In this document: in pieces, positions 17,289-25,839 of the stretch
Layout of the letters: each line of letters opens with the position of its first letter
Position numbering within the stretch: the stretch's first letter is position 1
Assembly: GCA_016200265.1 (NCBI GenBank)
Contig: JACQFE010000047.1
Coordinates: 1-64,000 of the forward strand
DNA length: 64,000 nucleotides
Direction: 5' to 3'
Source of the DNA: Planctomycetota bacterium
Lineage (GTDB): Bacteria > Planctomycetota > Phycisphaerae > UBA1845
Made by a program: the position numbers and the translations under genes
Notes under the pieces: model-generated
What the model was told of the DNA's origin: nothing
Seen by the model: only the letters and a program-made list of their open reading frames with translations
Databases searched by the model: none

Positions 17289-17885
17289 ATGGCGGATGCA
17301 AAAATGAGCGATCAACGACAAAAGAAAGTTTTTACGACCGGTGAGGTGGCCCAGATTTGCAAAGTGAGCCAGCAAACCGTGATTCGTTGCTTTGACAACG
17401 GTCGCTTGCAGGGCTTCCGGGTGCCGGGGTCGAAGTTTCGCCGGATTCCACGCGAATCGCTGATCGCGTTTATGAAGCACAACCAGATCCCGATGGACCA
17501 TCTCGATACAGGTCGGAGGCGCGTGCTCGTGGTGGATGACGATGAGGCCATCGTGGACATGTTCACCGATTTGCTGGAGCGCGATGGACGCTTTGAGGTC
17601 AAAACCGCCAGCAGCGGCTATGACGCCGGCATTTTGACCGAGCAATTTCGTCCAGACGTGCTGTTGCTGGACTACAAGTTACCGGACATTAACGGCAACG
17701 TCGTGTGTCGCACGATCCGCTCGAACCCCAATTACAGGCACATGCACATCGTGATCATCAGCGGCGTGGCCGATCCGGATGAGATTGCCGAGCTGCGCGC
17801 CGCCGGCGCCGATGATTTCATTCGCAAGCCGTTTGACATCAACATGGTGATCGGACGGATTGCGGAATTAATGCGAGTGGCGTAA
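17289..17885 (+). CDS. Excisionase-like HTH plus response-regulator receiver
   Basis: 198 residues from ATG 17289, preceded by AGGAGG at ideal spacing; a GTG at 17259 is open in frame but has no such site. Residues 13-66 are a MerR/excisionase-type helix-turn-helix (TTGEVAQICKVSQQTVIRCFDNGRL...RIPRESL). Residues 78-195 form a receiver domain with the acidic pocket VVDDDEA, phospho-acceptor Asp at 128 (LLLDYKLPDING), Ser in IISG and Lys at 180 (FIRKPF). A DNA-binding N-terminus with C-terminal receiver is the reverse of the usual order. The partner is likely the HDOD-kinase 42 bases downstream. Confidence 0.85.
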   Translation: MADAKMSDQRQKKVFTTGEVAQICKVSQQTVIRCFDNGRLQGFRVPGSKFRRIPRESLIAFMKHNQIPMDHLDTGRRRVLVVDDDEAIVDMFTDLLERDGRFEVKTASSGYDAGILTEQFRPDVLLLDYKLPDINGNVVCRTIRSNPNYRHMHIVIISGVADPDEIAELRAAGADDFIRKPFDINMVIGRIAELMRVA

Positions 17886-17927
17886 CAGCGATTCGCAATC
17901 GAGCGGCGGTCTTGCGAGGAATTCCAA

Positions 17928-20228
17928 TTGTCAACGCTGCTTCGAACACCTGTATCGACTGCCCAGAAGTCATGTCCGGACCGCGTTGAACTTATTCTGT
18001 CCCAGCTTGATAGGCTTCCGGCGCCGTCACCCGTCGCCGCCAAGCTCCTTGCAGTCAGCGCATCAGACGACGCCTCTCTTGCTGCCATCGTGGAAATCCT
18101 TCGCACCGATGCGGCCCTTTCGGCAGGGGTCATTCGCCTGGCCAATCGCGCCGATCTTGGCGCTCGTGCGGCAAAGATGGATATCCATAAGTCCGTCACA
18201 TTGCTTGGGCTGCGCCGCGTCCGCAACGCGGTGATCGCGCAACAATTCTTCCGCATCCTCGACGCCGCACCGGGAAGCCCGCAAGCCCAGCTTTGCAAGC
18301 AACTTTGGAAGCACAATTTGGCCGTCGGCTGCGCCTGCGAAGCGATCGTAGAGATTTCGCGAGCATCGCAGCAGGCCATCGGGCTGTCAGGCGGTGAAGC
18401 ATTCATCTGCGGATTGCTGCACGATGTCGGCAAGCTCGCCCTCGCGGTTTCGCTGCCCAAGAGCTACGCCCGCGTCGTCGAACTCTGCAAACGTGAACAA
18501 TTCTCCACCTGCGACGCGGAGCAGGATATTCTCGGCGTGGACCACACCGTGGCAGGCAAGCGACTTGCAACGCGATGGGGATTGCCGTCCGCCATCGTGG
18601 AATGCGTTTGGTTTCATCATCAGGGGTTTGGCATGCTTCCGGCATCAGCCAAATTCGCGGATGCGATTCACGTCGTGCAACTTGCTGACGCCGCCATGAA
18701 TCGAGCGGGTTTCGCGGTCCCACAAGCCGGCGTGACAGCCGACCTTGACGCCGCGTGTCGAGCGCTCGACGTGGACCCGAACAAGCTCGATTCGATGATC
18801 GACAAAGCGATTCAGCGTCTGCGGCCACTTTGCGAGCTAGTCGAGATTGACCTTGATCTCGATCCCGCCGCGCAAATTGTCCGACTCACCGAAGCCAATC
18901 GCGAGCTCGGTCGGCTGAACTCGATGCTCATGTCATCTGAGCGAATTTACTCGCGTCGGGTGCGATGCCTGGATGCGGTCGCTGCTTTCACAGGCACTGA
19001 ATCCGAAGGATTGATGGTTGGCGATGTCTGTACGGCCGCCGCGCGAGCATTTGAGGCAATGGGGGCAAGCACGGCTGCCGCGTTTGTTCGCCGAGTTGGG
19101 GCCGAACATGTTTTCCTTGGCGACACAAAACACTGCGATATTCTGAAAACTTCAGACATCATCGGACTCACGCCAAATCACCGCGATGAGAGCAACTCAT
19201 GCGTTTCAGCGAACATGTCACAGCAACAAAACGCAATCGGTCCCGCGCCGACCTGGGCGAAAGTAATGCGGATGAAAATGGTGGATTCTGATGCTACGCA
19301 CGCGCTGTGGCTCGTCGCAAGTTTTTATTCTGGAATCGAATGCGGCCTCATATTTGACATGTCCGAGTCGATGGTCAGTGAGTTGAATGCTGGCATTGCG
19401 GACCTGCGCATGCTGATGACAATGTTCATTCGTTCGGCACTCGCCGCGTTTGAACATTCGGACACGCAGCGGCTCGCCGAAGACGCTTTGGACATGAACC
19501 GTCGACTTCACGCCGCACAGACGGAATTGCTTCGCATTCGATCCCTGGACATGATCGCGCAGATGGCCGCCGGCGCCGCCCATGAGGTGAACAACCCGCT
19601 TTCCGTGATTTCCGGTCGCGCTCAAATGATGCACGCGAAGACCGCCGACGAGGACATGCAACGCGGGCTGGATATCATTATTGAACAATCGAATCGTGCA
19701 TCGGGCATCGTCACGGAATTGATGCGTTTCTCCAAGCCCGAGCCGCCGACGCCACTGACACTTTCTCTCAAGAAGACTCTGGAATCGATCTGCCAGCGTT
19801 GGTGTGCGAGCATGAACCAGTCCGCATCCATCATCAACATTGCGACCTCCGATCCCGGGGTAGCGGTTTTTGCCGATCCCACGCACCTCCGCGAGATCAT
19901 GGAAGCAATACTTACGAACGCAATGGAAGCCGCTGCGGACAAGCCGGACATCCAAGTTAACTCGCATACCCGCAATTCCGATGACACCGTGCGGATCGCC
20001 GTGACGGATCGCGGCCGGGGCATGACGCTCGAAACGCTGGAGCACGCCCTTGATCCCTTCTACTCCAATCGACCGGCGGGACGAGGTCGCGGTTTGGGCC
20101 TTTCTCGCGCGTATCGGCTGGTCGAAAGCAATGGCGGACGGCTGTGGATCGAGTCGAAAGTCAACATCGGCACGACAGTGAGCTTCGAGCTACCGGTCCG
20201 CGCGCCGGCGGCATCGCCTCGCAATTAA
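17928..20228 (+). CDS. HDOD domain-histidine kinase hybrid
   Basis: 766 residues. The start is a TTG at 17928 with GAGGA seven bases upstream; no ATG fits. Residues about 20-250 are an HDOD domain (LDRLPAPSPVAAKLL, LRTDAALSAGVIRLAN, GLLHDVGKLAL, VWFHHQG). The middle, about 330-500, looks like a degenerate GAF sensor. The end is a histidine kinase: H-box MAAGAAHEVNNPLSVISG with phospho-His near 550, N-box EAILTNAMEAA, G1 DRGRGM and G2 GRGLGLSRAY. It is probably cytoplasmic, as no membrane helices are seen. It lies between two receiver genes on the same strand and is probably their kinase. Confidence 0.85.
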   Translation: MSTLLRTPVSTAQKSCPDRVELILSQLDRLPAPSPVAAKLLAVSASDDASLAAIVEILRTDAALSAGVIRLANRADLGARAAKMDIHKSVTLLGLRRVRNAVIAQQFFRILDAAPGSPQAQLCKQLWKHNLAVGCACEAIVEISRASQQAIGLSGGEAFICGLLHDVGKLALAVSLPKSYARVVELCKREQFSTCDAEQDILGVDHTVAGKRLATRWGLPSAIVECVWFHHQGFGMLPASAKFADAIHVVQLADAAMNRAGFAVPQAGVTADLDAACRALDVDPNKLDSMIDKAIQRLRPLCELVEIDLDLDPAAQIVRLTEANRELGRLNSMLMSSERIYSRRVRCLDAVAAFTGTESEGLMVGDVCTAAARAFEAMGASTAAAFVRRVGAEHVFLGDTKHCDILKTSDIIGLTPNHRDESNSCVSANMSQQQNAIGPAPTWAKVMRMKMVDSDATHALWLVASFYSGIECGLIFDMSESMVSELNAGIADLRMLMTMFIRSALAAFEHSDTQRLAEDALDMNRRLHAAQTELLRIRSLDMIAQMAAGAAHEVNNPLSVISGRAQMMHAKTADEDMQRGLDIIIEQSNRASGIVTELMRFSKPEPPTPLTLSLKKTLESICQRWCASMNQSASIINIATSDPGVAVFADPTHLREIMEAILTNAMEAAADKPDIQVNSHTRNSDDTVRIAVTDRGRGMTLETLEHALDPFYSNRPAGRGRGLGLSRAYRLVESNGGRLWIESKVNIGTTVSFELPVRAPAASPRN

Positions 20229-20260
20229 CCCCATCTGAACTTCCTCTTCGAATGCCTGTG

Positions 20261-20296
20261 CCTCCCCCCTTGCCAAAGGGGAACACAGGGGGGTTC
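20261..20296. repeat. CCCCCCTTG...CAGGGGGG palindromic repeat
   Basis: CCTCCCCCCTTGCC followed by AAGGGGAACACAGGGGGGTT, one copy of the dispersed G/C-arm repeat also at about 31131, 53589, 53690, 54647 and 55990. Confidence 0.65.
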
Positions 20297-20388
20297 ACCG
20301 CAGATTCCGCAAATTTTCGCAGAACGCTTGGGCGAGAATCCCTTCTCGCACGACGAAACTTCTTCTCCAATGAGCGAACAAACTAACC

Positions 20389-20931
20389 ATGACCAAGCGA
20401 CCGCGCAGAATCATGGTTGTCGAGCCGGACCCGGCACTGGTTGAAGTGCTTGTCGGCTCGATCTCCAAGCGCTTCGATGCTCATATCACTTGCACGGTTA
20501 ATGCTCGGACGTGCCTCGACACGGATATGCTTGACCCGCATGATCTATTCGTGGTCGAACGAGATCTCGATGATGCGGACGGCCTGAGGCTTTCGGAGCA
20601 ACTGCTCAATCTCGGACGGCGCCCGATTGTCGTTCTTGCGGAAGAGCCGGCCACCGAGGACGCCGTTGAAGCCTTGCGGCTCGGCGTGGCGGACTTTTTC
20701 GTAAAGCCGTTTCCCGTGGCCGACATGCTTGATTCAATCGAGCGCATCATTTACGGCACGGAAATTCGATCGCAGCACGCGGCCCGCTATCGCAACCTTC
20801 GCGACCTTGTCCGCCGCGTGATCCGCGAACGCCGCGACCTCAACCGCCGCATGGAACTCGTCTGCCGCGACCTCGTCGACGCCCACCGTAGGCTTGTCCA
20901 TCGCGTGCTGGCGTCTGAATCAAAGTCATAG
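20389..20931 (+). CDS. Degenerate response-regulator receiver with helical tail
   Basis: 180 residues from ATG 20389. Residues 7-120 match a receiver fold (RIMVVEPDPALVEVL, ALRLGVADFFVKPFPVADML), but the phospho-acceptor position is Glu57 (FVVERDLDDADG) instead of Asp, and the conserved Thr/Ser is Ala84. Lys106 is kept. Residues 125-175 are a basic, probably coiled-coil helix (RNLRDLVRRVIRERRDLNRRME). It cannot be phosphorylated in the usual way and may be a constitutive or protein-binding pseudo-receiver. It follows the HDOD-kinase gene after 160 bases, which contain a repeat. Confidence 0.75.
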   Translation: MTKRPRRIMVVEPDPALVEVLVGSISKRFDAHITCTVNARTCLDTDMLDPHDLFVVERDLDDADGLRLSEQLLNLGRRPIVVLAEEPATEDAVEALRLGVADFFVKPFPVADMLDSIERIIYGTEIRSQHAARYRNLRDLVRRVIRERRDLNRRMELVCRDLVDAHRRLVHRVLASESKS

Positions 20932-20980
20932 CATTTAGCATTTCGAATCCCATGGCGTTGATCCACACGCGGTAAGAGGC

Positions 20981-21011
20981 GAAACCGCAGATGACACAGA
21001 TTTGCGCAGAT
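20981..21011 (+). repeat. Left arm of a 31-bp inverted repeat pair
   Basis: GAAACCGCAGATGACACAGA plus TTTGCGCAGAT. It is the reverse complement of 21892-21922 with one mismatch (A/G). Confidence 0.7.
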
Positions 21012-21043
21012 TTCAGGCGAACGACGAAGATTCCTGTAGGGCG

Positions 21044-21061
21044 GATCATTTTTTGATGCAC
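21044..21061 (+). repeat. 18-bp direct repeat, left copy
   Basis: GATCATTTTTTGATGCAC, 16 of 18 bases the same as 21815-21832. It starts ten bases after the stop of the gene between (in that gene's direction). Confidence 0.55.
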
Positions 21062-21070
21062 TCTACTTGA

Positions 21071-21835
21071 CTATTCCACAACCGGTACCACCCATAATGA
21101 GTAAGGACCGTCCGTATACACAACGTACTTTGAGTCAGCCGACCAAGTGGGACGGATGGTGTCACTATGGAGGTTGGGCCTTGCATCCTGCAACATAACT
21201 GGCGCACCAACAGGTTCCCCTGTTTCATACTGAAATATTTGATGAAAGCGCCTGCCATATACGGAAGGGGAGAAAAACATCGCGCCTTCGCGATACCCTT
21301 CAGCGGAAAGTACAGCTACCAGTTTGGCATCTGGGGAGAGCTGCATCCACAACACTGCCTTTCCGGCGGTTTCGATGCGTTTTCCGTCGAAGCGCAGCAC
21401 ACGATCAGTGTTGTACCCATTTCCTGACCATGGCGGGTACTTTCTCGCGATTTCTTTTGGATGTGCAAAGTTATGCCATACTGCGCCGGCCTTCGATCGC
21501 CATATCGTCTGATCCACCATCGTCAGCTCGTTGGTACGTGAGTCGTATTGATAGATGTTCCTAGATAGTGCCTCAGTTGGAGGATCGCGATCGGTTGCAT
21601 ACTTCCACTTATAGCAATCGGCACTAGCAATAAGGAGAGTTGCTGGAGAATCGGGAAAGATCTTGACAATAGGAACCTCCTCGTGCGTTGACGACCCCGC
21701 CCAACGAGTGGCTAAGACAGGGATCTCACGGAATTTGTAACCAGGCTTGGTAAGAAAGTGTAGCGCCAAGACGATGCCGAGCACGCTACCGAGGATGGGC
21801 AATATACGTCGCTTGATCGTTTTCTGATGCACCAT
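21071..21835 (-). CDS. Membrane-anchored propeller-like hypothetical protein
   Basis: 254 residues from ATG 21835 (MVHQKTIKRRILPILG). One N-terminal transmembrane helix (ILPILGSVLGIVLALHFL) is followed by a soluble, presumably exported domain. The soluble part has WD40/PD40-like strands: MQLSPDAKLVAVLSAEG and RPTWSADSKYVVYTDGPYS. Too few blades for a full propeller are visible, so it may be a fragment or a partner. I do not recognise a specific family. The gene is bracketed by direct 18-bp repeats and, further out, by 31-bp inverted repeats, unlike any neighbour. A compact cassette that could have moved in is one explanation. Confidence 0.6.
   Translation of the reverse strand: MVHQKTIKRRILPILGSVLGIVLALHFLTKPGYKFREIPVLATRWAGSSTHEEVPIVKIFPDSPATLLIASADCYKWKYATDRDPPTEALSRNIYQYDSRTNELTMVDQTIWRSKAGAVWHNFAHPKEIARKYPPWSGNGYNTDRVLRFDGKRIETAGKAVLWMQLSPDAKLVAVLSAEGYREGAMFFSPSVYGRRFHQIFQYETGEPVGAPVMLQDARPNLHSDTIRPTWSADSKYVVYTDGPYSLWVVPVVE
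21815..21832 (+). repeat. 18-bp direct repeat, right copy
   Basis: GATCGTTTTCTGATGCAC, overlapping the first codons of the minus-strand gene. A third related copy (GTGCATCAAAAGACGATG, opposite orientation) lies at 21860-21877 and forms the hairpin GGTGCATC-AAAAGAC-GATGCACC. Confidence 0.5.
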
Positions 21836-21891
21836 TTTCCACGTTCAGATACAACGTCGGTGCATCAAAAGACGATGCACCCTGCAGCCGT

Positions 21892-21922
21892 ATCTGCGCA
21901 AATCTGCGTCATCTGCGGTTTC
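21892..21922 (-). repeat. Right arm of the 31-bp inverted repeat pair
   Basis: ATCTGCGCAAATCTGCGTCA followed by TCTGCGGTTTC, complementary to 20981-21011. Also similar to about 11179-11209. Confidence 0.7.
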
Positions 21923-21978
21923 GACTTCTTGCTCGTTGCGCATCGTTGTGCCCGCCCCGTAAACCAGGCGGCTCGGAA

Positions 21979-22386
21979 TTACCCTTCCAGCATCGAGGCG
22001 ATTTCGTCGCCGGTGGGAAGCGCCGGTTGTCGGCGGATGGGTTCGTTGTGCTCGTCGAGGCGGACGACTTTGGGGCGGTGTCGGCCTTCGCGAAGTTCGG
22101 ATTCTTCGATCCCGCAAAACGACATGACGATGATGCGATCACCGACCGAGCCAAGGCGGGCGGCCGCACCGTTCAAGATCATGCGACGCGAACCGAACGG
22201 CTCAGGGATGGCGTAGGTTTCCAGGCGGCTGCCGTTGTTGATGTTGGCGACGAGGATTTTCTCGTACGGATACAGCCCGACGGCCTCCATCAGCTCGATG
22301 TCGATGCCGAGGCTGCCCTCGTAGTTCACGTCCGAGTGCGTGATGCAGGCCTGATGCAGTTTCGCTCTAAGAACATCAATTCTCAT
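21979..22386 (-). CDS. panD: Aspartate 1-decarboxylase precursor
   Basis: 135 residues from ATG 22386 with GGAGGA about ten bases upstream. It converts L-aspartate to beta-alanine for pantothenate and CoA synthesis. Landmarks are Lys9 in MRIDVLRAKLHQA, the self-cleavage site Gly24-Ser25 (NYEGSLGID) that makes the pyruvoyl cofactor, and Tyr58 (NGSRLETYAI), all at the positions usual for PanD. The C-terminus (about residues 100-135) is slightly longer than in E. coli and ends in PTGDEIASMLEG. No other pantothenate genes are near. Confidence 0.95.
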   Translation of the reverse strand: MRIDVLRAKLHQACITHSDVNYEGSLGIDIELMEAVGLYPYEKILVANINNGSRLETYAIPEPFGSRRMILNGAAARLGSVGDRIIVMSFCGIEESELREGRHRPKVVRLDEHNEPIRRQPALPTGDEIASMLEG

Positions 22387-22604
22387 CGTCGGCGGCTCCT
22401 CCGTCGCGATCCATCGCTAAGGTTTATCGTCCTTGTCATCTTATTTTCGGCGGGCAGAATGGGAATGTCAAAGGCATGAACGACAAGCTCTAATGGCGAG
22501 GCTCTTGTAACCGATGACAGGATAATGACGTACAATTGATATAGCAATGACTTACCGAGCCACAACCACAAGGGAGCAGGTTTTTAGAAGAATGAGAGGA
22601 CGAA

Positions 22605-22682
22605 ATGGTGAAGATATTGATGTTGGTTGGAGCATCGGCGGTTCCTGCGTGCGGTATTTGGCTTCGCAAGACGTTTTGCTGA
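22605..22682 (+). CDS. Possible micropeptide (25 aa)
   Basis: ATG 22605 with GAGGA four bases upstream. It reads MVKILMLVGASAVPACGIWL then RKTFC, a short hydrophobic segment with a basic end. It is followed after nine bases by a second tiny frame. It could be a real small membrane peptide or a gene remnant. There is no homology information. Confidence 0.25.
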   Translation: MVKILMLVGASAVPACGIWLRKTFC

Positions 22683-22691
22683 GGGCACCCA

Positions 22692-22775
22692 ATGAGCTTG
22701 CTCGGTACGAGCATGATTGTTCTTGGCATTCCGCTGCTTATTTTTGTTGTTGGAAAAGTCTTTGGAGGGAAGTAA
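22692..22775 (+). CDS. Possible small membrane peptide (27 aa)
   Basis: ATG 22692 with GAGGG six bases upstream. It reads MSLLGTSMIVLGIPLLIFVV then GKVFGGK, a single perfect membrane helix with a basic end, as in many bacterial one-helix peptides. Its start lies nine bases after the stop of the preceding micropeptide, which would allow coupled translation. The region 22387-22898 holds no other supportable gene. Confidence 0.35.
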   Translation: MSLLGTSMIVLGIPLLIFVVGKVFGGK

Positions 22776-22898
22776 GGGAGAGGCAACAAGGCAAAGAAGC
22801 AACGGGCGAATCGTCGAAATATCGAAACACGGGTAGGGCAAAGATTTTCCGTGCGCGTCAATCGACAATCGACATTCTTCAATCCACAATAGCCCCGC

Positions 22899-25616
22899 AT
22901 GGGTCTGGCACCCCAAACGAAACTTGGGCCGTATGAAATCGTCTCGCTCCTTGGCGCGGGGGGCATGGGCGAGGTGTACCGCGCGCGGGATGCGCGGCTC
23001 GATCGCGATGTGGCGATCAAGGTGCTCCCTGAAGCGCTCGCCAGTGACAAGGAGCGAGTTCTTCGATTCGAGCGCGAAGCCAAGGCGTTGGCGACGCTGA
23101 GCCATCCGAACATTGCGGCAATTTACGGATTTGAAGAACAAGACGGAAAGCGGCTCCTGGTCATGGAACTGGCCGAAGGAGAAACGCTGTCGGAGCGCCT
23201 GGCTCGCGGGCCTATCCCCATCGATGAATCTCTCGACGTATGCCGGAAGATCGCCGAAGGACTCGAAGCGGCGCACGAAAAAGGAATTGTCCATCGAGAT
23301 TTGAAGCCGGCCAATATCAAGATCGGGCCAGATGGAAGCGTGAAGGTGCTCGACTTTGGGTTGGCGAAAGCTCTGCTCGGCGACACCGCTTCTTCCGCCT
23401 CCTCTCCAACCGAGGTCGTGCATTCTCCGACCATCACTGCCGAATACACGCGCCCGGGCGTAATCCTCGGTACTGCTGGCTACATGAGTCCGGAGCAGGC
23501 ACGCGGCCGATCCGTGGACAAGCGCACGGATATTTGGGCGTTCGGATGCGTGCTTTTTGAATGTTTGTCCGGAGCGAAATTGTTTTCCGGTGAAACGGCC
23601 ACTGATTCGATCGGAGCCATTTTGCACAAAGAGCCGGAATGGGCGCTGCTCCCGCCGAACACGCCCCCCACCGTTCAACTGCTTCTTCGCCGATGCCTGG
23701 CCAAGGACCGCAACAAGCGGCTTCGCGACATCGGCGACGCCCGGATTGAAATCGAGAACGCCATTTCGGATCCATCATCGACGATGCTTCGGTTGGGCGA
23801 TGCGGCGATTTTTGCGATTGGCGCGCGAGGTGGACGGGCTGCGTGGCGACGCGCAATACCCTGGGCCATTTGCTCGATTCTCCTGGCGGCGCTCGGCACG
23901 CTTTGGTACACCAATCGACCGGCCAAACAACAGTTGATGCGACTGACGATGACCATCCCTGAATCCGAGGCGTTGTCGGCATTCGCCGGAACCATGATGG
24001 ACATTTCTCCGGACGGCTCGCGAATCGTTTTCGTGGGACGCAATGAATCGGGCCGGCAACTGTACATCCGGCATCTCCAACAGCCCGTCGCGATCCCACT
24101 GGCGAACACGGACGATGCGTTCTGTCCATTTTTCTCGCCGGATGGTGAATGGATCGCGTTCGGCCAGAAGGGAAAACTTCGCAAAATCTCCGTGCTTGGC
24201 GGCCCGTCCATGACCATTTGCGATGCCCAGGACATTCGCGGCGGAAGCTGGGGTGTGGACGGGACGATTCTCTTCGCTCCGAACCCTCGTTCGGGCATTT
24301 ATCGCGTGTCGGCGGCGGGAGGCGAGCCGGTCAAGCTCACTGATGCGGGCGCGGGCGAGGCCACGCCAAGTAATCGTTGGCCGAGTTTTCTACCTGACGG
24401 CAAGACCTTCCTGTACACCGCGACGACGAGGAACAGCGACTATTCAGACGCCAAAATTGTGGCACGATCGCTCGATTCGTCCAAGGAAAAAGTCGTCTAT
24501 CAAGGGGGAACATTTGGCCGGTACTTGCCCACGGGACATATTGTTTTCGGGCGATCGGGAACTTTGATGGCCGTTCCCTTCGATGCAAAGAAACTGGAAG
24601 TAGCCGGGGCGCCGATCCCTGTTCTCGAAGGAATATTGAGCGCCCCCACGTATGGCGGGGTTCAATGTGTGTTTTCTCAAACGGGAACACTGGTGTATGT
24701 ATCCGGCTCGGCCAGTGGAGACGAAAAGCTACCCATCTGGATCGATCGTGAAGGCAAGGAAACGCCTATTTCTCAGCTCAAACGAGATTTCCTGGATTTG
24801 CGGCTATCGCCCGATGGAAAGCGGATGTCCGCGGCAATCATGGAGAACGGGAATCTCGATATCTGGATCCTGGAGATCGAGAGGGACATGCTCACGCGTC
24901 TGACCTATGACGAGGGGGTCGACCAGAATCCGCGTTGGAGTCCGGATGGAAAATGGATTCTTTTCTCATCGAATCGTGGAAAATCAAACTTCAATCTCTT
25001 CCGGCAGCTTGCCGACGGCACGGGCGAAGCGGAACGTCTGACCACCAGCGACTCGGCGCAGAATCCATCGTCATTCACTCCCGACGGCTCGATCGCCGTT
25101 TTCACCGAGTTTAATCCCAAGACCGAGGTCGACCTTATGATTTTGCGCCTGGATAACGCAGAGCGTAAACCGGAGACATTTCTGGCCACGCCGTTCAATG
25201 AAAGACAACCTGCTCTATCTCCGGACGGCAAGTGGATCGCCTATGTTTCCAACGAATCGGGAGAACCTGAAATTTACGTGCGTCCGTTCCTTCGACCCGG
25301 GGCCAAGGTCAAAGTCTCCTCGGCGCTGGCCCTGGTTCCAAGATGGTCGCCCGACGGAAATGAAATCATTTATCGAGTGGATCAGAAAATCATGGCCGTT
25401 TCGCTTTCGGTTCAGGGCGACGAAATCCACGCCTCCAATCCGCACATGCTTTTTGAGTTGAAAGGGAATGCATACATGGGTCCTTTCGACGTTGCCGCCG
25501 ATGGTCGGTTCCTTTTCTATCGCCCGGCGGGCGAGATCACCAACCAATCGCAACAGCCGACCGTGGTCGTGAACTGGTTCGAAGAACTCAAGGCGAAGTC
25601 GTCGCTTCAGAAGTAG
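22899..25616 (+). CDS. Transmembrane Ser/Thr kinase with C-terminal propeller
   Basis: 905 residues from ATG 22899. The kinase domain (about residues 10-290) is complete: GAGGMGEVYRAR, Lys41 in VAIKVLP, catalytic HRDLKPAN (Asp134) and DFG (152-154), GTAGYMSPEQARG. A membrane helix follows (AIPWAICSILLAALGTLWYT, about 320-340). The rest is exported and made of PD40/TolB-type blades: ISPDGSRIVFVG, FSPDGEWIAFG, WSPDGKWILFSSN, LSPDGKWIAYVSNESG. This is the receptor kinase architecture common in planctomycetes and acidobacteria. The ligand is unknown. Its N-terminal 45 residues are nearly the same as those of the kinase at 28719. Confidence 0.9.
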   Translation: MGLAPQTKLGPYEIVSLLGAGGMGEVYRARDARLDRDVAIKVLPEALASDKERVLRFEREAKALATLSHPNIAAIYGFEEQDGKRLLVMELAEGETLSERLARGPIPIDESLDVCRKIAEGLEAAHEKGIVHRDLKPANIKIGPDGSVKVLDFGLAKALLGDTASSASSPTEVVHSPTITAEYTRPGVILGTAGYMSPEQARGRSVDKRTDIWAFGCVLFECLSGAKLFSGETATDSIGAILHKEPEWALLPPNTPPTVQLLLRRCLAKDRNKRLRDIGDARIEIENAISDPSSTMLRLGDAAIFAIGARGGRAAWRRAIPWAICSILLAALGTLWYTNRPAKQQLMRLTMTIPESEALSAFAGTMMDISPDGSRIVFVGRNESGRQLYIRHLQQPVAIPLANTDDAFCPFFSPDGEWIAFGQKGKLRKISVLGGPSMTICDAQDIRGGSWGVDGTILFAPNPRSGIYRVSAAGGEPVKLTDAGAGEATPSNRWPSFLPDGKTFLYTATTRNSDYSDAKIVARSLDSSKEKVVYQGGTFGRYLPTGHIVFGRSGTLMAVPFDAKKLEVAGAPIPVLEGILSAPTYGGVQCVFSQTGTLVYVSGSASGDEKLPIWIDREGKETPISQLKRDFLDLRLSPDGKRMSAAIMENGNLDIWILEIERDMLTRLTYDEGVDQNPRWSPDGKWILFSSNRGKSNFNLFRQLADGTGEAERLTTSDSAQNPSSFTPDGSIAVFTEFNPKTEVDLMILRLDNAERKPETFLATPFNERQPALSPDGKWIAYVSNESGEPEIYVRPFLRPGAKVKVSSALALVPRWSPDGNEIIYRVDQKIMAVSLSVQGDEIHASNPHMLFELKGNAYMGPFDVAADGRFLFYRPAGEITNQSQQPTVVVNWFEELKAKSSLQK

Positions 25617-25839
25617 GCCTTCGTCGCCATCACGATTCTCTCATTTGACGAGAAAAGAAACTTCGGACTGATTTTCGGTCCGGTAGGGATCGCTGCACCC
25701 TGTGCAGTGCATTGCGGATTCGTTAATCGTCATTCGACCAGGCGACAGGGATTGAGGCGAAGGCATTCAATTCGTCATCATGTCCGCCCTTCATTATCAT
25801 GCTCGTGATGCCAGACTTACATACAAGGGAGATGTGTGC

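Noticed and set aside
19218..20045. 275-residue minus frame over the HDOD-kinase
   Set aside because: Antisense to the kinase with clear H, N and G boxes.
22584..23678. 364-residue minus-strand frame over the kinase start
   Set aside because: Antisense to a well-supported kinase domain; no domain seen.
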